Assembly (NCBI RefSeq): GCF_009665255.1
Contig: NZ_CP035687.1
Coordinates: forward strand, 310,001 to 374,000
Direction of reading: 5' to 3'
DNA length: 64,000 nt
Source: Vibrio metoecus
Lineage (GTDB): Bacteria; Pseudomonadota; Gammaproteobacteria; Enterobacterales; Vibrionaceae
Below the pieces are notes generated by a model that ran no database searches, was not told the DNA's origin, and saw nothing but the letters and a program-made list of their open reading frames with translations. The first letter of the stretch is position 1; every line of letters begins with the position of its first letter. Shown in pieces: positions 53,957 through 62,432 of this stretch. The translations under genes were made by a program, and so were the position numbers.

Positions 53957-54544
53957 ATGCCGCTATCACGACCACTCATCGGCTTGACCCTACTTTACAG
54001 TTTCGTATTTGTTTTTTCCGCCATTGCTCCCCATTCACGGGCAGTTTGGTTTGCAGAGATTATTCCAGCCGTCCTGATTTTAGGCGGGATTTGGTGGATA
54101 TCTTTACGTTGGTCATTCAGCACCACGGCCTATGTTTTGATGTTTATCTGGCTCTGCTTACACACGATTGGTGCCAAATACACCTTTGCGGAAGTACCGT
54201 TTGACTGGTTCAATTCGATGCTCGGCTCAACCCGAAATCATTTCGATCGCGTCGCCCACTTTTCGATCGGTTTTTATGCTTATCCCATTGCTGAATGGTT
54301 AATACGCAAACAACACACCAAACCTTGGTTAGCGTACAGCTTCGCTCTCTTTAGCATCATGAGTTTGGCGGCAGGTTATGAAATCATTGAGTGGTGGTAT
54401 GCCGCTGTCGCAGGTGGTGACGAAGGCATCGCCTTCTTAGGTTCACAAGGTGATATTTGGGATGCGCAAAAAGATATGTTATGCGACACGCTCGGAGCGT
54501 TGAGCGCACTAGGATTATTCCGCTTGCAACGAATTCGTCATTAA
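53957..54544 (+). CDS. Inner-membrane protein, YjdF/DUF2238 family
   Basis: 195 residues with about six transmembrane helices. DUF2238 signature: RNHFDRVAHFSIGFYAYPIAEW and AAGYEIIEWWYAAVAGGDEGIAFLGSQGDIWDAQKDMLCDTLGA; the conserved acidic and histidine residues (DRVAH, YEIIEW, GDxWDxQKDM) suggest a buried active or metal site. Family function unknown. Preceded by about 200 bp of intergenic sequence and followed by 247 bp. Confidence 0.88.
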   Translation: MPLSRPLIGLTLLYSFVFVFSAIAPHSRAVWFAEIIPAVLILGGIWWISLRWSFSTTAYVLMFIWLCLHTIGAKYTFAEVPFDWFNSMLGSTRNHFDRVAHFSIGFYAYPIAEWLIRKQHTKPWLAYSFALFSIMSLAAGYEIIEWWYAAVAGGDEGIAFLGSQGDIWDAQKDMLCDTLGALSALGLFRLQRIRH

Positions 54545-54791
54545 ACTGTTATATGTTATTGAGCTTGGGATCACAGCATCTGACCAAGCTCGATAAGAAT
54601 ATGATCTGTGGCATGCAATACATGCAATTTCTATGAATTGCATCTCAACTTCGGAACAAATATGACAAAGCTGACCAACAAATCACCAGGAAGTGTTTAT
54701 GCTAAAGACAAACAAAATAAAACATCCAAGCCAAGTGTTAACTTAAACACGAAGCGACATAAACACTCTTTTTGCTGCTGAGAATCAATAA

Positions 54792-55001
54792 ATGAATAAT
54801 CCACATGTAGAAGAAACCATCGAATGCTGCCCACTCTGTCAACACGACGAATTTTTCATTTCTGCGGATAAAGAGAAATTCTTCTGTGCGCAGTGTGGTT
54901 TTCACACCAATACACTCACCAGCATTCAACCAATGCTGGCAGCCAAAGCCAACCATCTCGGTAATCGGTTTGTTCATTCTGGGGTAAAAACACGTCAGTA
55001 A
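54792..55001 (+). CDS. Small zinc-ribbon protein, 69 residues
   Basis: Two CxxC pairs, CPLC and CAQC, about 20 residues apart with an aromatic-rich hairpin between (EFFISADKEKFF), define a zinc ribbon in residues 10-40. The tail (about 45-69) is basic. No family name assigned. A strong terminator follows within 25 bp, which supports a real monocistronic gene. The upstream ribosome site is poor. Possible roles include nucleic-acid or protein binding. Confidence 0.75.
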   Translation: MNNPHVEETIECCPLCQHDEFFISADKEKFFCAQCGFHTNTLTSIQPMLAAKANHLGNRFVHSGVKTRQ

Positions 55002-55021
55002 ATTGATTCAGCGGAAATGAC

Positions 55022-55055
55022 ACCACATCCACCTCTCATGGTGGATGTGGTTTTT
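55022..55055 (+). terminator. Terminator after the zinc-ribbon gene
   Basis: Stem ACCACATCCACC / GGTGGATGTGGT (55022-55033, 55040-55051) with TTTTT. Confidence 0.9.
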
Positions 55056-55086
55056 AGGGAGATAAACTGGATCCGATTTTTGGGCA

Positions 55087-55767
55087 TTACGCCGATTGAC
55101 GCAGCGGATGACCAGTTAAAAACTCAGCCAGTTGAAGCAAATTGCTCAGCACAATGACTTGACTGGAATCACTGCGGCTTTGTGCGTTTAAAGGGCTTAA
55201 CTGGAACGTGAGCACCCCCGCATTGAGCCCAGCCTCTACACCTTTTGGCGTATCATCGACATACACACATTCGTCTAAGGTAAACCCCATATTCATCGCA
55301 CAGTAGCGAATCAGATCCGGTTCAGGCTTCCAACTATTCGCATCAAAGGCCGAAAAAATCCGGCCTTTGAAGTAGCCGTCCAGTCCTGCCAAAGTGAGCG
55401 TCATTGTGATTTTTTCTCGCGGCGCGTTAGACACTACACAAAACTCTATTTGATTGCGTTTTAAATAATGCAGCAAAGCGCGCGCACCTCCCATTGGAGA
55501 CAACTTACGACTGAATGTCGCAGCAACAATGGAGCGATAACGCTGTTCCAACAAATCAATATCTGCGGTGATCTGCGCCAGTTGACAAGCTGAATTGAGA
55601 ATGTCAGCGATTTTTCCACCGGAAAAATGTTCCGCGACTTGCTGATAGCTTAGCGTGATTCCTATTTCGCCAAACACCTGCACTAATGCCTCACAGCACA
55701 AGCGTTCGCTATCCACTAAGGTTCCTTCACAGTCAAAAATGACACATTTCACTCTGGCTTCTGTCAT
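55087..55767 (-). CDS. HAD-family phosphatase, YieH-like
   Basis: 226 residues. HAD subfamily IA with cap domain: motif I IFDCEGTLVDSE, where DxDGT is DCEGT, so the second aspartate is glutamate; motif II CVVSNAPREK; motif III lysine in NSWKPEPDLIRY; motif IV VYVDDTPKGVEAGLNAG. Closest in character to E. coli YieH (6-phosphogluconate phosphatase) and related small-molecule phosphatases. The D-to-E change at the general acid/base position is notable and could lower activity. Single gene. Confidence 0.87.
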   Translation of the reverse strand: MTEARVKCVIFDCEGTLVDSERLCCEALVQVFGEIGITLSYQQVAEHFSGGKIADILNSACQLAQITADIDLLEQRYRSIVAATFSRKLSPMGGARALLHYLKRNQIEFCVVSNAPREKITMTLTLAGLDGYFKGRIFSAFDANSWKPEPDLIRYCAMNMGFTLDECVYVDDTPKGVEAGLNAGVLTFQLSPLNAQSRSDSSQVIVLSNLLQLAEFLTGHPLRQSA

Positions 55768-55899
55768 CGCACATCCTCCGTTCTATTAGCAGTGTATATC
55801 CCGCTGACACACTAAAAAGGATGGAGTTAACAGAATGGTAGAAATCAATGCATGAGTGTGCATAACTTCTACCAAGGTCACTTTTTTCGAAACGGAATG

Positions 55900-56499
55900 T
55901 TAAAGCTCAATGAAAGGCAGAGCATCACTCTCGGTCATCGATTGCCATTTCGTATACAGTGCATCGGCAAACTGCTCACGCGTCCCAAAAGGGCTCCCTG
56001 CATGAACCACTAAATCGGAGAGCAGCACACTTTGCTCATGCTGGGTAACCATACCTGCGGCTACGGGCTCACCAAGGTGAAAGCCAATAAATAGCTGACA
56101 AGGTGGCGAATAGATGATCTGAGTGAAAAACTCAACCAAGCGATCTTGCTCATGCTTAGAAGTGCCACGAGTGGCCTGTAAAAGCGCAAACCATACCGTC
56201 AAACGGTGAAAATCAACCAAATAGATCTCTTGTAGGAGCTGCTCATCACAAGCATGTGGTTGGAACGGGGTAACTTGATTTTGTTGAGATAAGGTTTGGT
56301 ATACGTCACGCCCTTCTAAACTTTCGGAGGTTGGGAACTCGACATCGACTTGACTGAGTAACCACTGGTTTTTGACCGTAACCACAGGCGAGGGAGAATA
56401 ATTCATAGCGGGCTTCTTCTCGATTGGTGAAGCAACGTTGTCTTTGATATCCGTTGCAATAACGGCAGCATACTCATCCCGACCTGATGCGACAAGCAT
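55900..56499 (-). CDS. Protein of unknown function, 199 residues, possibly GNAT-like
   Basis: The ATG at 56499 follows AAAAAGGA; an internal ATG (56406, MNYSPSPVVTV) is an alternative that removes 31 residues. The C-terminal half (QLFIGFHLGEPVAAGMVTQHEQSVLLSDLVVHAGSPFG) has the strand-turn pattern of a GNAT acetyltransferase core without a clear acetyl-CoA loop. The N-terminal half is not recognised. No signal peptide or membrane segment. Separate transcription unit, divergent from creA. Confidence 0.65.
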   Translation of the reverse strand: MLVASGRDEYAAVIATDIKDNVASPIEKKPAMNYSPSPVVTVKNQWLLSQVDVEFPTSESLEGRDVYQTLSQQNQVTPFQPHACDEQLLQEIYLVDFHRLTVWFALLQATRGTSKHEQDRLVEFFTQIIYSPPCQLFIGFHLGEPVAAGMVTQHEQSVLLSDLVVHAGSPFGTREQFADALYTKWQSMTESDALPFIEL

Positions 56500-56615
56500 T
56501 AATCCTTTTTCTACTGGATTTGACCTGCTAATTCACCATTCTTCTTAGTCATGAGGCTGCACAGATACTAGAAAATCAGTATGATAACGACACTTAAACT
56601 GAACGGTACATTCTT

Positions 56616-57098
56616 ATGCTTAACCCAATTCGCAGTGCCTTACTTCTTTCTTTCGCTTTCGTATTGAGTGGCTGTGATCGCTCGGAGGTTGGTGATGTAA
56701 GCCTTGGTATGTTCACCATGAAAGACATTAAAATCAATAATCTGACTGACCCCATTGTCACTGGTGTCACCTGCCATGTGGCCAGTATTGAAGCGGATTT
56801 GAGTCTCGCTGATCCTTCAGACTCATCCATTTCTTGCCGCCAAACGGGAGAGATCACTCCAGAAATGATCGCTCAAATAGATAAATCGACATCAGGTGAA
56901 GTTGTATTCCAGAAATCCAAGAGCATCTTTTTTAAATCAATGAAAATTCGCCGCATTTTTGATGCGAAAAACCAAACCCTGATGTATCTCTCCTACTCGA
57001 CCAAAGAAACATCCGGCAGCTTTAAACACAGCCTTTCTACCGTGCCGCTGTGGGGCACTCAAGCCTATAACGCCTTCCCTGAAACACAAAACAAATAG
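56616..57098 (+). CDS. creA: CreA-family lipoprotein
   Basis: 160 residues. Signal peptide with lipobox, FAFVLSGC, so a lipoprotein processed at C20 in contrast to E. coli CreA, which has an ordinary signal sequence. The CreA family pattern is clear: DPIVTGVTCHVASIEADLSLADPSDSSISCRQTG, GEVVFQKSKSIFFKSMKIRRIFDAKNQTLMYLSYS and a terminal STVPLWG. Two conserved cysteines (in GVTCHV and ISCRQ) probably form a disulfide. The family function is unknown. Monocistronic. Confidence 0.88.
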   Translation: MLNPIRSALLLSFAFVLSGCDRSEVGDVSLGMFTMKDIKINNLTDPIVTGVTCHVASIEADLSLADPSDSSISCRQTGEITPEMIAQIDKSTSGEVVFQKSKSIFFKSMKIRRIFDAKNQTLMYLSYSTKETSGSFKHSLSTVPLWGTQAYNAFPETQNK

Positions 57099-57109
57099 CT
57101 TCATACATC

Positions 57110-57145
57110 GCAGCCTGAGGCGTGTTTTACATCACTTCAGGCTGC
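57110..57145. terminator. Hairpin after creA, weak terminator
   Basis: GCAGCCTGA / TCAGGCTGC (57110-57118, 57137-57145), 18-base loop, followed by AATAAAAA with no thymine run on the plus strand. Confidence 0.45.
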
Positions 57146-57214
57146 AATAAAAATGAAAGTAATCTGTCATATTTGTGATATGATGCGCGAAAATTTTCAA
57201 TTAACACTTTCAAA

Positions 57215-58519
57215 ATGAAGTTTCCCGGTCAGCGCAAATCTAAGCACTATTTTCCAACTCACGCTCGCGATCCACTCGTAAACCAAATTCAGCAAACACC
57301 CAAGCTCCACCGCCCGACGATTGTCGGTGTGGGCCAAACCATCGTCGATATTGAAGCTCGCGTCGATGACGAGTTTTTAACTCGCTACGAGTTAAGCAAA
57401 GGTCATTCGCTGGTATTGGAAGAAAGTAAAGCCGATGCGCTTTATAAAGAATTGGTGGAACGTGGCTTGATCACTCACCAATATCCGGGAGATACCATTG
57501 GTAACACATTGCACAATTACTCCGTTTTGGCGGACAGCAAATCGGTTTTGCTGGGTGTAATGTCAAAGAATATCGAAGTCGGCTCATACGCTTATCGTTA
57601 CCTGTGCCGAACCTCTTCACGCATGAACCTCAACCATCTACAAACCGTGGATGGCCCAATTGGTCGCTGCTATACCCTGATTTCAGAAGATGGTGAACGC
57701 ACGTTTGCGATCAATGAAGGGCATATGAACAAGCTACGCCCAGATAGCATTCCAGAAGAAGTGTTTGAAAAAGCTTCAGCTCTGGTGGTTTCATCTTACT
57801 TGATGCGTGGAAAACCAGAAGACCCTATGCCACAAGCGGTACAACGCGCCATTGAAATTGCAAAGGCACACGGTATTCCCGTGGTGCTGACTCTAGGCAC
57901 AAAATATGTGATCGAAGGCAATGCCGAGTGGTGGCAAAACTACATGAAAGAACATATTACCGTTGTTGCGATGAATGAAGAAGAAGGCGCTGCGCTGACG
58001 GGTGAACGAGATCCACTGCTTGCCGCTGATAAAGCTCTGGAATGGGTTGACTTAGTTCTATGCACCGCTGGTCCTGTGGGGTTGTACATGGCGGGATACA
58101 TTGAAGAATCAGCGAAGCGTGAAACTGAGCTACCACTGCTACCGGGTAATATTCCTGAGTTTAATAAGTACGAATTTAGCCGTGCTATGCGCAAACAAGA
58201 TTGTACTCATCCGCTGAAGGTTTATTCACACATTGGCCCATATTTAGGTGGTCCATTGGAAATTAAAAACACCAATGGAGCTGGCGATGGCGCACTTTCT
58301 GCGTTACTGCACGACATGGCGGCAAACGCGTATCACCAACGTAATGTGCCAAATTCTGCCAAGCATGATCAGCCATACCTGACCTATTCCTCGCTCTCTC
58401 AAGTGTGTAAATACGCGAACCGTGTGAGCTATGAGGTGTTAACTCAACACTCTCCACGCTTATCACGCTCACTACCTGAACGCGAAGATAGCTTAGAAGA
58501 AACATATTGGGATCGTTAA
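57215..58519 (+). CDS. gsk: Inosine-guanosine kinase
   Basis: 434 residues, the same length as E. coli Gsk. PfkB-family sugar/nucleoside kinase: PTIVGVGQTIVDIEARV at the N-terminus, PGDTIGNTLHNYSVLAD, GRCYTLISEDGERTFAINEGHMN, and the anion-hole/catalytic segment KNTNGAGDGALSALLHD with the base aspartate. Phosphorylates guanosine and inosine for purine salvage. The start at 57215 has no strong ribosome site but matches the family N-terminus (MKFPGQRK). Followed by a strong bidirectional terminator. Confidence 0.96.
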   Translation: MKFPGQRKSKHYFPTHARDPLVNQIQQTPKLHRPTIVGVGQTIVDIEARVDDEFLTRYELSKGHSLVLEESKADALYKELVERGLITHQYPGDTIGNTLHNYSVLADSKSVLLGVMSKNIEVGSYAYRYLCRTSSRMNLNHLQTVDGPIGRCYTLISEDGERTFAINEGHMNKLRPDSIPEEVFEKASALVVSSYLMRGKPEDPMPQAVQRAIEIAKAHGIPVVLTLGTKYVIEGNAEWWQNYMKEHITVVAMNEEEGAALTGERDPLLAADKALEWVDLVLCTAGPVGLYMAGYIEESAKRETELPLLPGNIPEFNKYEFSRAMRKQDCTHPLKVYSHIGPYLGGPLEIKNTNGAGDGALSALLHDMAANAYHQRNVPNSAKHDQPYLTYSSLSQVCKYANRVSYEVLTQHSPRLSRSLPEREDSLEETYWDR

Positions 58520-58563
58520 CTCCATTGTTGCACCCAGATCCTCATAAAAGTTATGACAATAAT

Positions 58564-58596
58564 AAAGAAGGCGACCTATGGTCGCCTTCTTTGTTT
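58564..58596. terminator. Bidirectional terminator between gsk and the LTA-synthase-like gene
   Basis: Perfect 13-bp stem AAAGAAGGCGACC / GGTCGCCTTCTTT (58564-58576, 58580-58592), TAT loop, A-rich and T-rich flanks. Confidence 0.92.
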
Positions 58597-58614
58597 AGTG
58601 GTTAATGAAATGCT

Positions 58615-60579
58615 TTATTTTTCCAATTCATAACTTTTTTGCGCGATGTAGAAATTCTCTTTAAACGCCAAACTCCCCCACATCGCATTAGCGTGTGCGC
58701 GAGTCACGATCGATTCATCAAGCTGAAGCGGTGTCATTTTATGCGTCACTGAATCATATTGATAGGTCGTGATATCTTGTCCTGGCTGCAATACAACCAC
58801 TTGATTATCTGGTGTTAACCAACCGAAGTTTTTGTCACGTTGCATCATCGCACGTTGTTTTTCAACCGGAACATCTTTAGTTAAATCAAAGCCGATCATC
58901 GGGTTTTGACTGCTAATGCCGGCTAAAGAGAGAAGCGTCGGAGCTAGATCCAACTGGCTGAGTAAGCGGTCATCTTTACGCGCTTCAATGCCACCACCAA
59001 AAATAACCGCCGGAATATGGAAATATTCCACAGGGATTGGATTGGTACCTTGTGTACGCGCGTCATGGTCTGCGACAACAACAAACACGGTGTTATCCCA
59101 ATAAGGGGATTTTTTCGCCTTTTCAACAAATTGCCCCAACGCGTAGTCAGCGTATTTCACCGCATTTTCTACCGTCTGTTTAGGTTCATTGTATTGAGTA
59201 ATCACACCATCTGGATATTCAAACGGGCTATGGTTAGATGAAGTAAACACTAAGCTAAAAAAAGGTTTTCCTTCTTTTGACATTTGGGTGAACTGCTCAT
59301 CAGCCTTGTTAAACACATCTTCATCCGATGCTCCCCACGATCCTACAAATTTCGGATTTGAGAAAGTAGGAAAGTCTTGCATATCCACAAAGCCATTGCC
59401 GAGGAAGAAACTCTTCATATTGTCAAAATGGCTCTCGCCACCATAAATGAATTGCGTGTGGTACTGCTGAGTTTTCAGCAAACCTGCAATGGAGAAGAAG
59501 TTATTCTGACTTTTACCTAGCTTCACTACAGAGCGAGCAGGCGTTGGAGAGAATCCTGTGGTTACCGCTTCAATGCCACGGACTGAGCGAGTACCCGTGG
59601 CATACATACGAGTAAATGCCCAGCCTTCGTTAATCAACTTGTCCATGTTTGGAGAAACATCAATACCTCCGAGGCTTTTCACATAACGCGCACCGTGGCT
59701 TTCCATCAACAAAATGACGATGTTTTTAGGTGCACCTTGGTAAATCGCGACATGATTGGCCAAAGATGGTTTTTCATCACTAATGAAATCTTCCGGAGCG
59801 ACAGTCATCGAAGCACGAACTTGATCGATCACGAGTTGTTTATCCATTTTTGGATAAAACTCAAACGCGTTGGCCTCTGAGCCCATTTGCTTGGCTGCGA
59901 AAATAACTGAATATGCGGAGTTGAGCGCAAGATCGTTCATCAAAGGATCGCTAGAGAAAGAGACCATTGCTGGATTCATAGGACGATGCCCTAAAGAAGA
60001 ACGAGCGCCTAAAATACCAATTGCCACAACAAGTACAGCAATCACTGGACGCCAATACCACTTAGGGTAACGCAAGTTAGAAACCAGTGTTTTACTCCAT
60101 CGCCAGCCGAGCACAACCGTCAGTACACTCACGACTAGACCGATAAATAGCTCCAATTTATAGCCAGACCACAACATACCAAAGACTTCTTTCGGATAGA
60201 TGAGGTATTCCACAAACAAACGGTTAGGCCGCAGATCGTACTCAATAATAAAAGGAGGAGTAGCCACTTCCATGTACACAACGATCCACAGACCTACGGT
60301 GATCCAAAGACGCAGAATCCAATTCCAAATGCGGCCTAAACAATGCTCACCGGAAATTAAGCTAGTCAAAAGTGCAGGTAAAATGAACAAATAGCAGATT
60401 GACGCAAAGTCCACCCGTAAACCACTGGAGAAAATGCGTACCCAGCCTTCTGCATCGGTCACGCGGTCAAAATGCCAAATCGCTAACCCTAAACGAGATA
60501 GCGTAAAAATGGCTAACAAAGCAAGAAGGGCGCAAACAATAGGATAAAGAGGGCCAAAGAGTCGTTTTAGTTTATTCAA
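58615..60579 (-). CDS. LTA-synthase-family membrane sulfatase-fold enzyme
   Basis: 654 residues. Five transmembrane helices in the first about 205 residues, then a periplasmic alkaline-phosphatase/sulfatase domain (about 275-600). Metal and nucleophile motifs are IVILLMESHGARY (first Glu), YATGTRSVRGIEAVTTG (Thr nucleophile), FSLVFTSSNHSPFEYP (His) and FVVVADHDARTQG (Asp-His). In Gram-positives this fold makes lipoteichoic acid; in proteobacteria it transfers phosphoglycerol or phosphoethanolamine to glycans or lipid A. The specific acceptor here cannot be told. Monocistronic, minus strand. Confidence 0.9.
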   Translation of the reverse strand: MNKLKRLFGPLYPIVCALLALLAIFTLSRLGLAIWHFDRVTDAEGWVRIFSSGLRVDFASICYLFILPALLTSLISGEHCLGRIWNWILRLWITVGLWIVVYMEVATPPFIIEYDLRPNRLFVEYLIYPKEVFGMLWSGYKLELFIGLVVSVLTVVLGWRWSKTLVSNLRYPKWYWRPVIAVLVVAIGILGARSSLGHRPMNPAMVSFSSDPLMNDLALNSAYSVIFAAKQMGSEANAFEFYPKMDKQLVIDQVRASMTVAPEDFISDEKPSLANHVAIYQGAPKNIVILLMESHGARYVKSLGGIDVSPNMDKLINEGWAFTRMYATGTRSVRGIEAVTTGFSPTPARSVVKLGKSQNNFFSIAGLLKTQQYHTQFIYGGESHFDNMKSFFLGNGFVDMQDFPTFSNPKFVGSWGASDEDVFNKADEQFTQMSKEGKPFFSLVFTSSNHSPFEYPDGVITQYNEPKQTVENAVKYADYALGQFVEKAKKSPYWDNTVFVVVADHDARTQGTNPIPVEYFHIPAVIFGGGIEARKDDRLLSQLDLAPTLLSLAGISSQNPMIGFDLTKDVPVEKQRAMMQRDKNFGWLTPDNQVVVLQPGQDITTYQYDSVTHKMTPLQLDESIVTRAHANAMWGSLAFKENFYIAQKSYELEK

Positions 60580-60671
60580 CGTCGTTACCTAGGATCGTTT
60601 ATAGATTAAAAGAATGAACTGCGATAATGTCAGATTCGCACCTAAAATCAAACCGCCCTTAAACATAAAAC

Positions 60672-61667
60672 TCAAATACTCAGCTTGTTGCCCCGAATAA
60701 TGCTCAGCCCTCCCAACAAGAAAACCAAAAACAAAGAACCTGCGCCGCCACTCGCTGAGCTTTCACTCACCGTGGTCGCCGTAGTTCCTCCTGAGGTCAA
60801 TGTACGCACTCCGTTGCTTTCTGTGACGTAATACTTCGGCGTTTCTAACCCATTCATCACTCGTAAAATCCAGTTGTAATAGTCGGAGACTTCCGTGAAT
60901 ACCGAAGTCACTGGCTGAGTCGAATCACCACAAACGGATGGACCAAAACTGGTGATCCCAATTTGTACATAGCCTGAGCCACTATCGAAGTAGACGGGTC
61001 CCCCTGAATCACCCGAACAAGTGGAGTTTTTATATCCGCCAGTTACCGGACCAGAAAAGCAGACATGTCCTGAACCTAAATTTGCACCGTAATAAGCCGA
61101 GCAAGTCGAAAAAGGTACAAAGTCCAAGGTCGTTTCTAGCAATTGAGTCCCTCCTGCTACGTTGCTATACACATAGCCATGCCCCACCGCTTTATAGACG
61201 CCACTGACGTCATAGTTGCCATTGATCGTACTATTGAGCACCCCTACAAAATTACTCACGTTAAGGTCATTTTCTAATTTAATGATCGCGATATCATTCG
61301 GCCAATAAACGGAAGATGAATTCACATAGTTGTCTGGATAATAGAACTCTGAACCACGAGCAAACTGAATATTGCCATTCGGGAAATCGCTTTCATCTTG
61401 TAACTGGGGGATGGCTACCGTGTAGAGCATGGCGTAACTATCACCATAAATGCAGTGTGCCGCGGTGAGGATGTAGCGTGAGTTAAGCACCGTCGCACCA
61501 CAGTAGGTTCTAGAACTATATTGATAGGGAGAAATATAAATTGCCAAGCTAGCAAAAGAAGGGTAATTCGCAACATTCGCATTTGTGCCATTCACGATAT
61601 AGGGTGAAAGGTCCACGGCCGCGACTCTCGTCGCTAGCAATAAAAGCATCCATAGCCATTTGCGCAT
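60672..61667 (-). CDS. vesA: Secreted trypsin-like serine protease with GlyGly-CTERM tail
   Basis: 331 residues. Signal peptide (MRKWLWMLLLLATRVAA), a short pro-segment ending before IVNG (the activation site, IVGG in trypsin), then a chymotrypsin-fold domain to about residue 275 with the triad H in LTAAHCIYG, D in PNDIAIIKLE and S in TCSGDSGGPVYF. A Ser/Thr/Gly linker leads to the GlyGly-CTERM sorting tail (ASGGAGSLFLVFLLGGLS plus terminal IRGNK). Such proteins leave by type II secretion and are anchored or released after rhombosortase cleavage. Position beside deaD fits V. cholerae VesA (VCA0803), from memory. No Ig-like extra domain is present. Confidence 0.85.
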   Translation of the reverse strand: MRKWLWMLLLLATRVAAVDLSPYIVNGTNANVANYPSFASLAIYISPYQYSSRTYCGATVLNSRYILTAAHCIYGDSYAMLYTVAIPQLQDESDFPNGNIQFARGSEFYYPDNYVNSSSVYWPNDIAIIKLENDLNVSNFVGVLNSTINGNYDVSGVYKAVGHGYVYSNVAGGTQLLETTLDFVPFSTCSAYYGANLGSGHVCFSGPVTGGYKNSTCSGDSGGPVYFDSGSGYVQIGITSFGPSVCGDSTQPVTSVFTEVSDYYNWILRVMNGLETPKYYVTESNGVRTLTSGGTTATTVSESSASGGAGSLFLVFLLGGLSIIRGNKLSI

Positions 61668-61757
61668 GTATCACCTCATCGGTTGAATTGATTGTTCTGC
61701 TTATTTATCACCCGTTTAAAGTGTAGCAATGAAATGAAAGTATGCGATGCAGATAAT

Positions 61758-61786
61758 AAAAAACCGCCTTCTTAGAAGGCGGTTTT
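61758..61786. terminator. Terminator-type hairpin left of the IS element
   Basis: AAAACCGCCTTCT / AGAAGGCGGTTTT (61760-61772 with 61774-61786), with an A-run on its left flank. It could end transposase transcription or shield vesA from it; it may be part of the IS. Confidence 0.75.
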
Positions 61787-61790
61787 AATA

Positions 61791-62376
61791 TAAGCCCCCT
61801 AAAAGGGGGCCACGACGCTGTTACTCTCTCAATAACTCTAACTGCTGCTCTTGCTCAAGCTCTTTTTTGTCTTGATGCCGTACATACCGTCTAATGATTT
61901 CTTCATTTACACCTACCGTATCCACAAAATAGCCTCGCGCCCAAAAATGATTTCCCCATAACTTTTTCCTGATATGTGGAAACTTGTTGAATAGCCTAAT
62001 TGCACTCCTACCCTTTAAAACTCCCATCAACGTCGAAATCGATACTTTGGGCGGAATTATCGCAACTAAGTGGACATGATCTGGCTGAACATTGAGTTCC
62101 AATACTTCACAATCTTTCATATTACAAAGAATGTAGATCGAACGATTTAGCTCTTTGGCTACATTACCTTTTAAGATCTTAAAACGAAATTTTGGTGTCC
62201 AAACGATATGATATTTGCAACGCCAATAGACGTGTGATGAACTTCTGTAGTCGCCCATGTTATTTGAATCCTCTTACTTATGGTGAATAAGAGTTTGTCT
62301 TCTAACATGGGCGCATTTTCGGGCAAAAGCCCCTAGGGACAATCACCACCGCTAAAAGCGGTGGTTTAGGGATGAC
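61791..62376 (-). mobile_element. IS200-family insertion sequence (IS1004-like)
   Basis: Single HUH transposase gene with hairpin-bearing, non-inverted ends, as in IS200/IS605 elements. The 3'-side hairpin is GCCCCCT-AAA-AGGGGGC (61794-61810), the 5'-side hairpin CCACCGC-TAAAA-GCGGTGG (62346-62364). There are no terminal inverted repeats or target duplication, as expected. Boundaries are approximate; if the length is the about 628 bp I recall for IS1004, the left edge would be near 61745-61750 and include the neighbouring terminator hairpin. It lies between vesA and deaD without breaking either. Confidence 0.85.
61821..62258 (-). CDS. tnpA: IS200-type Y1 transposase
   Basis: 145 residues. 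The N-terminus SSSHVYWRCKYHIVWTPKFRF is the IS200 transposase hallmark; the metal-binding HUH motif is HVH in QPDHVHLVAIIP; the catalytic tyrosine is in EEIIRRYVRHQ. Acts on single-stranded ends by peel-and-paste. The frame is intact with full-length motifs, so the element may be active. No accessory TnpB gene is present. Confidence 0.95.
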   Translation of the reverse strand: MGDYRSSSHVYWRCKYHIVWTPKFRFKILKGNVAKELNRSIYILCNMKDCEVLELNVQPDHVHLVAIIPPKVSISTLMGVLKGRSAIRLFNKFPHIRKKLWGNHFWARGYFVDTVGVNEEIIRRYVRHQDKKELEQEQQLELLRE

Positions 62377-62377
62377 A

Positions 62378-62408
62378 ACAAAAAACCCGCAGTTTTACCT
62401 GCGGGTTT
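62378..62408 (-). terminator. Terminator of deaD
   Basis: On the minus strand AAACCCGCAG / CTGCGGGTTT (62383-62392, 62399-62408) followed by a T-run (62378-62385 read on the other strand). It ends 25 bp past the deaD stop and 2 bp before the IS end. Confidence 0.85.
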
Positions 62409-62432
62409 ATCAATTCAAATCACTTTAGTGAA

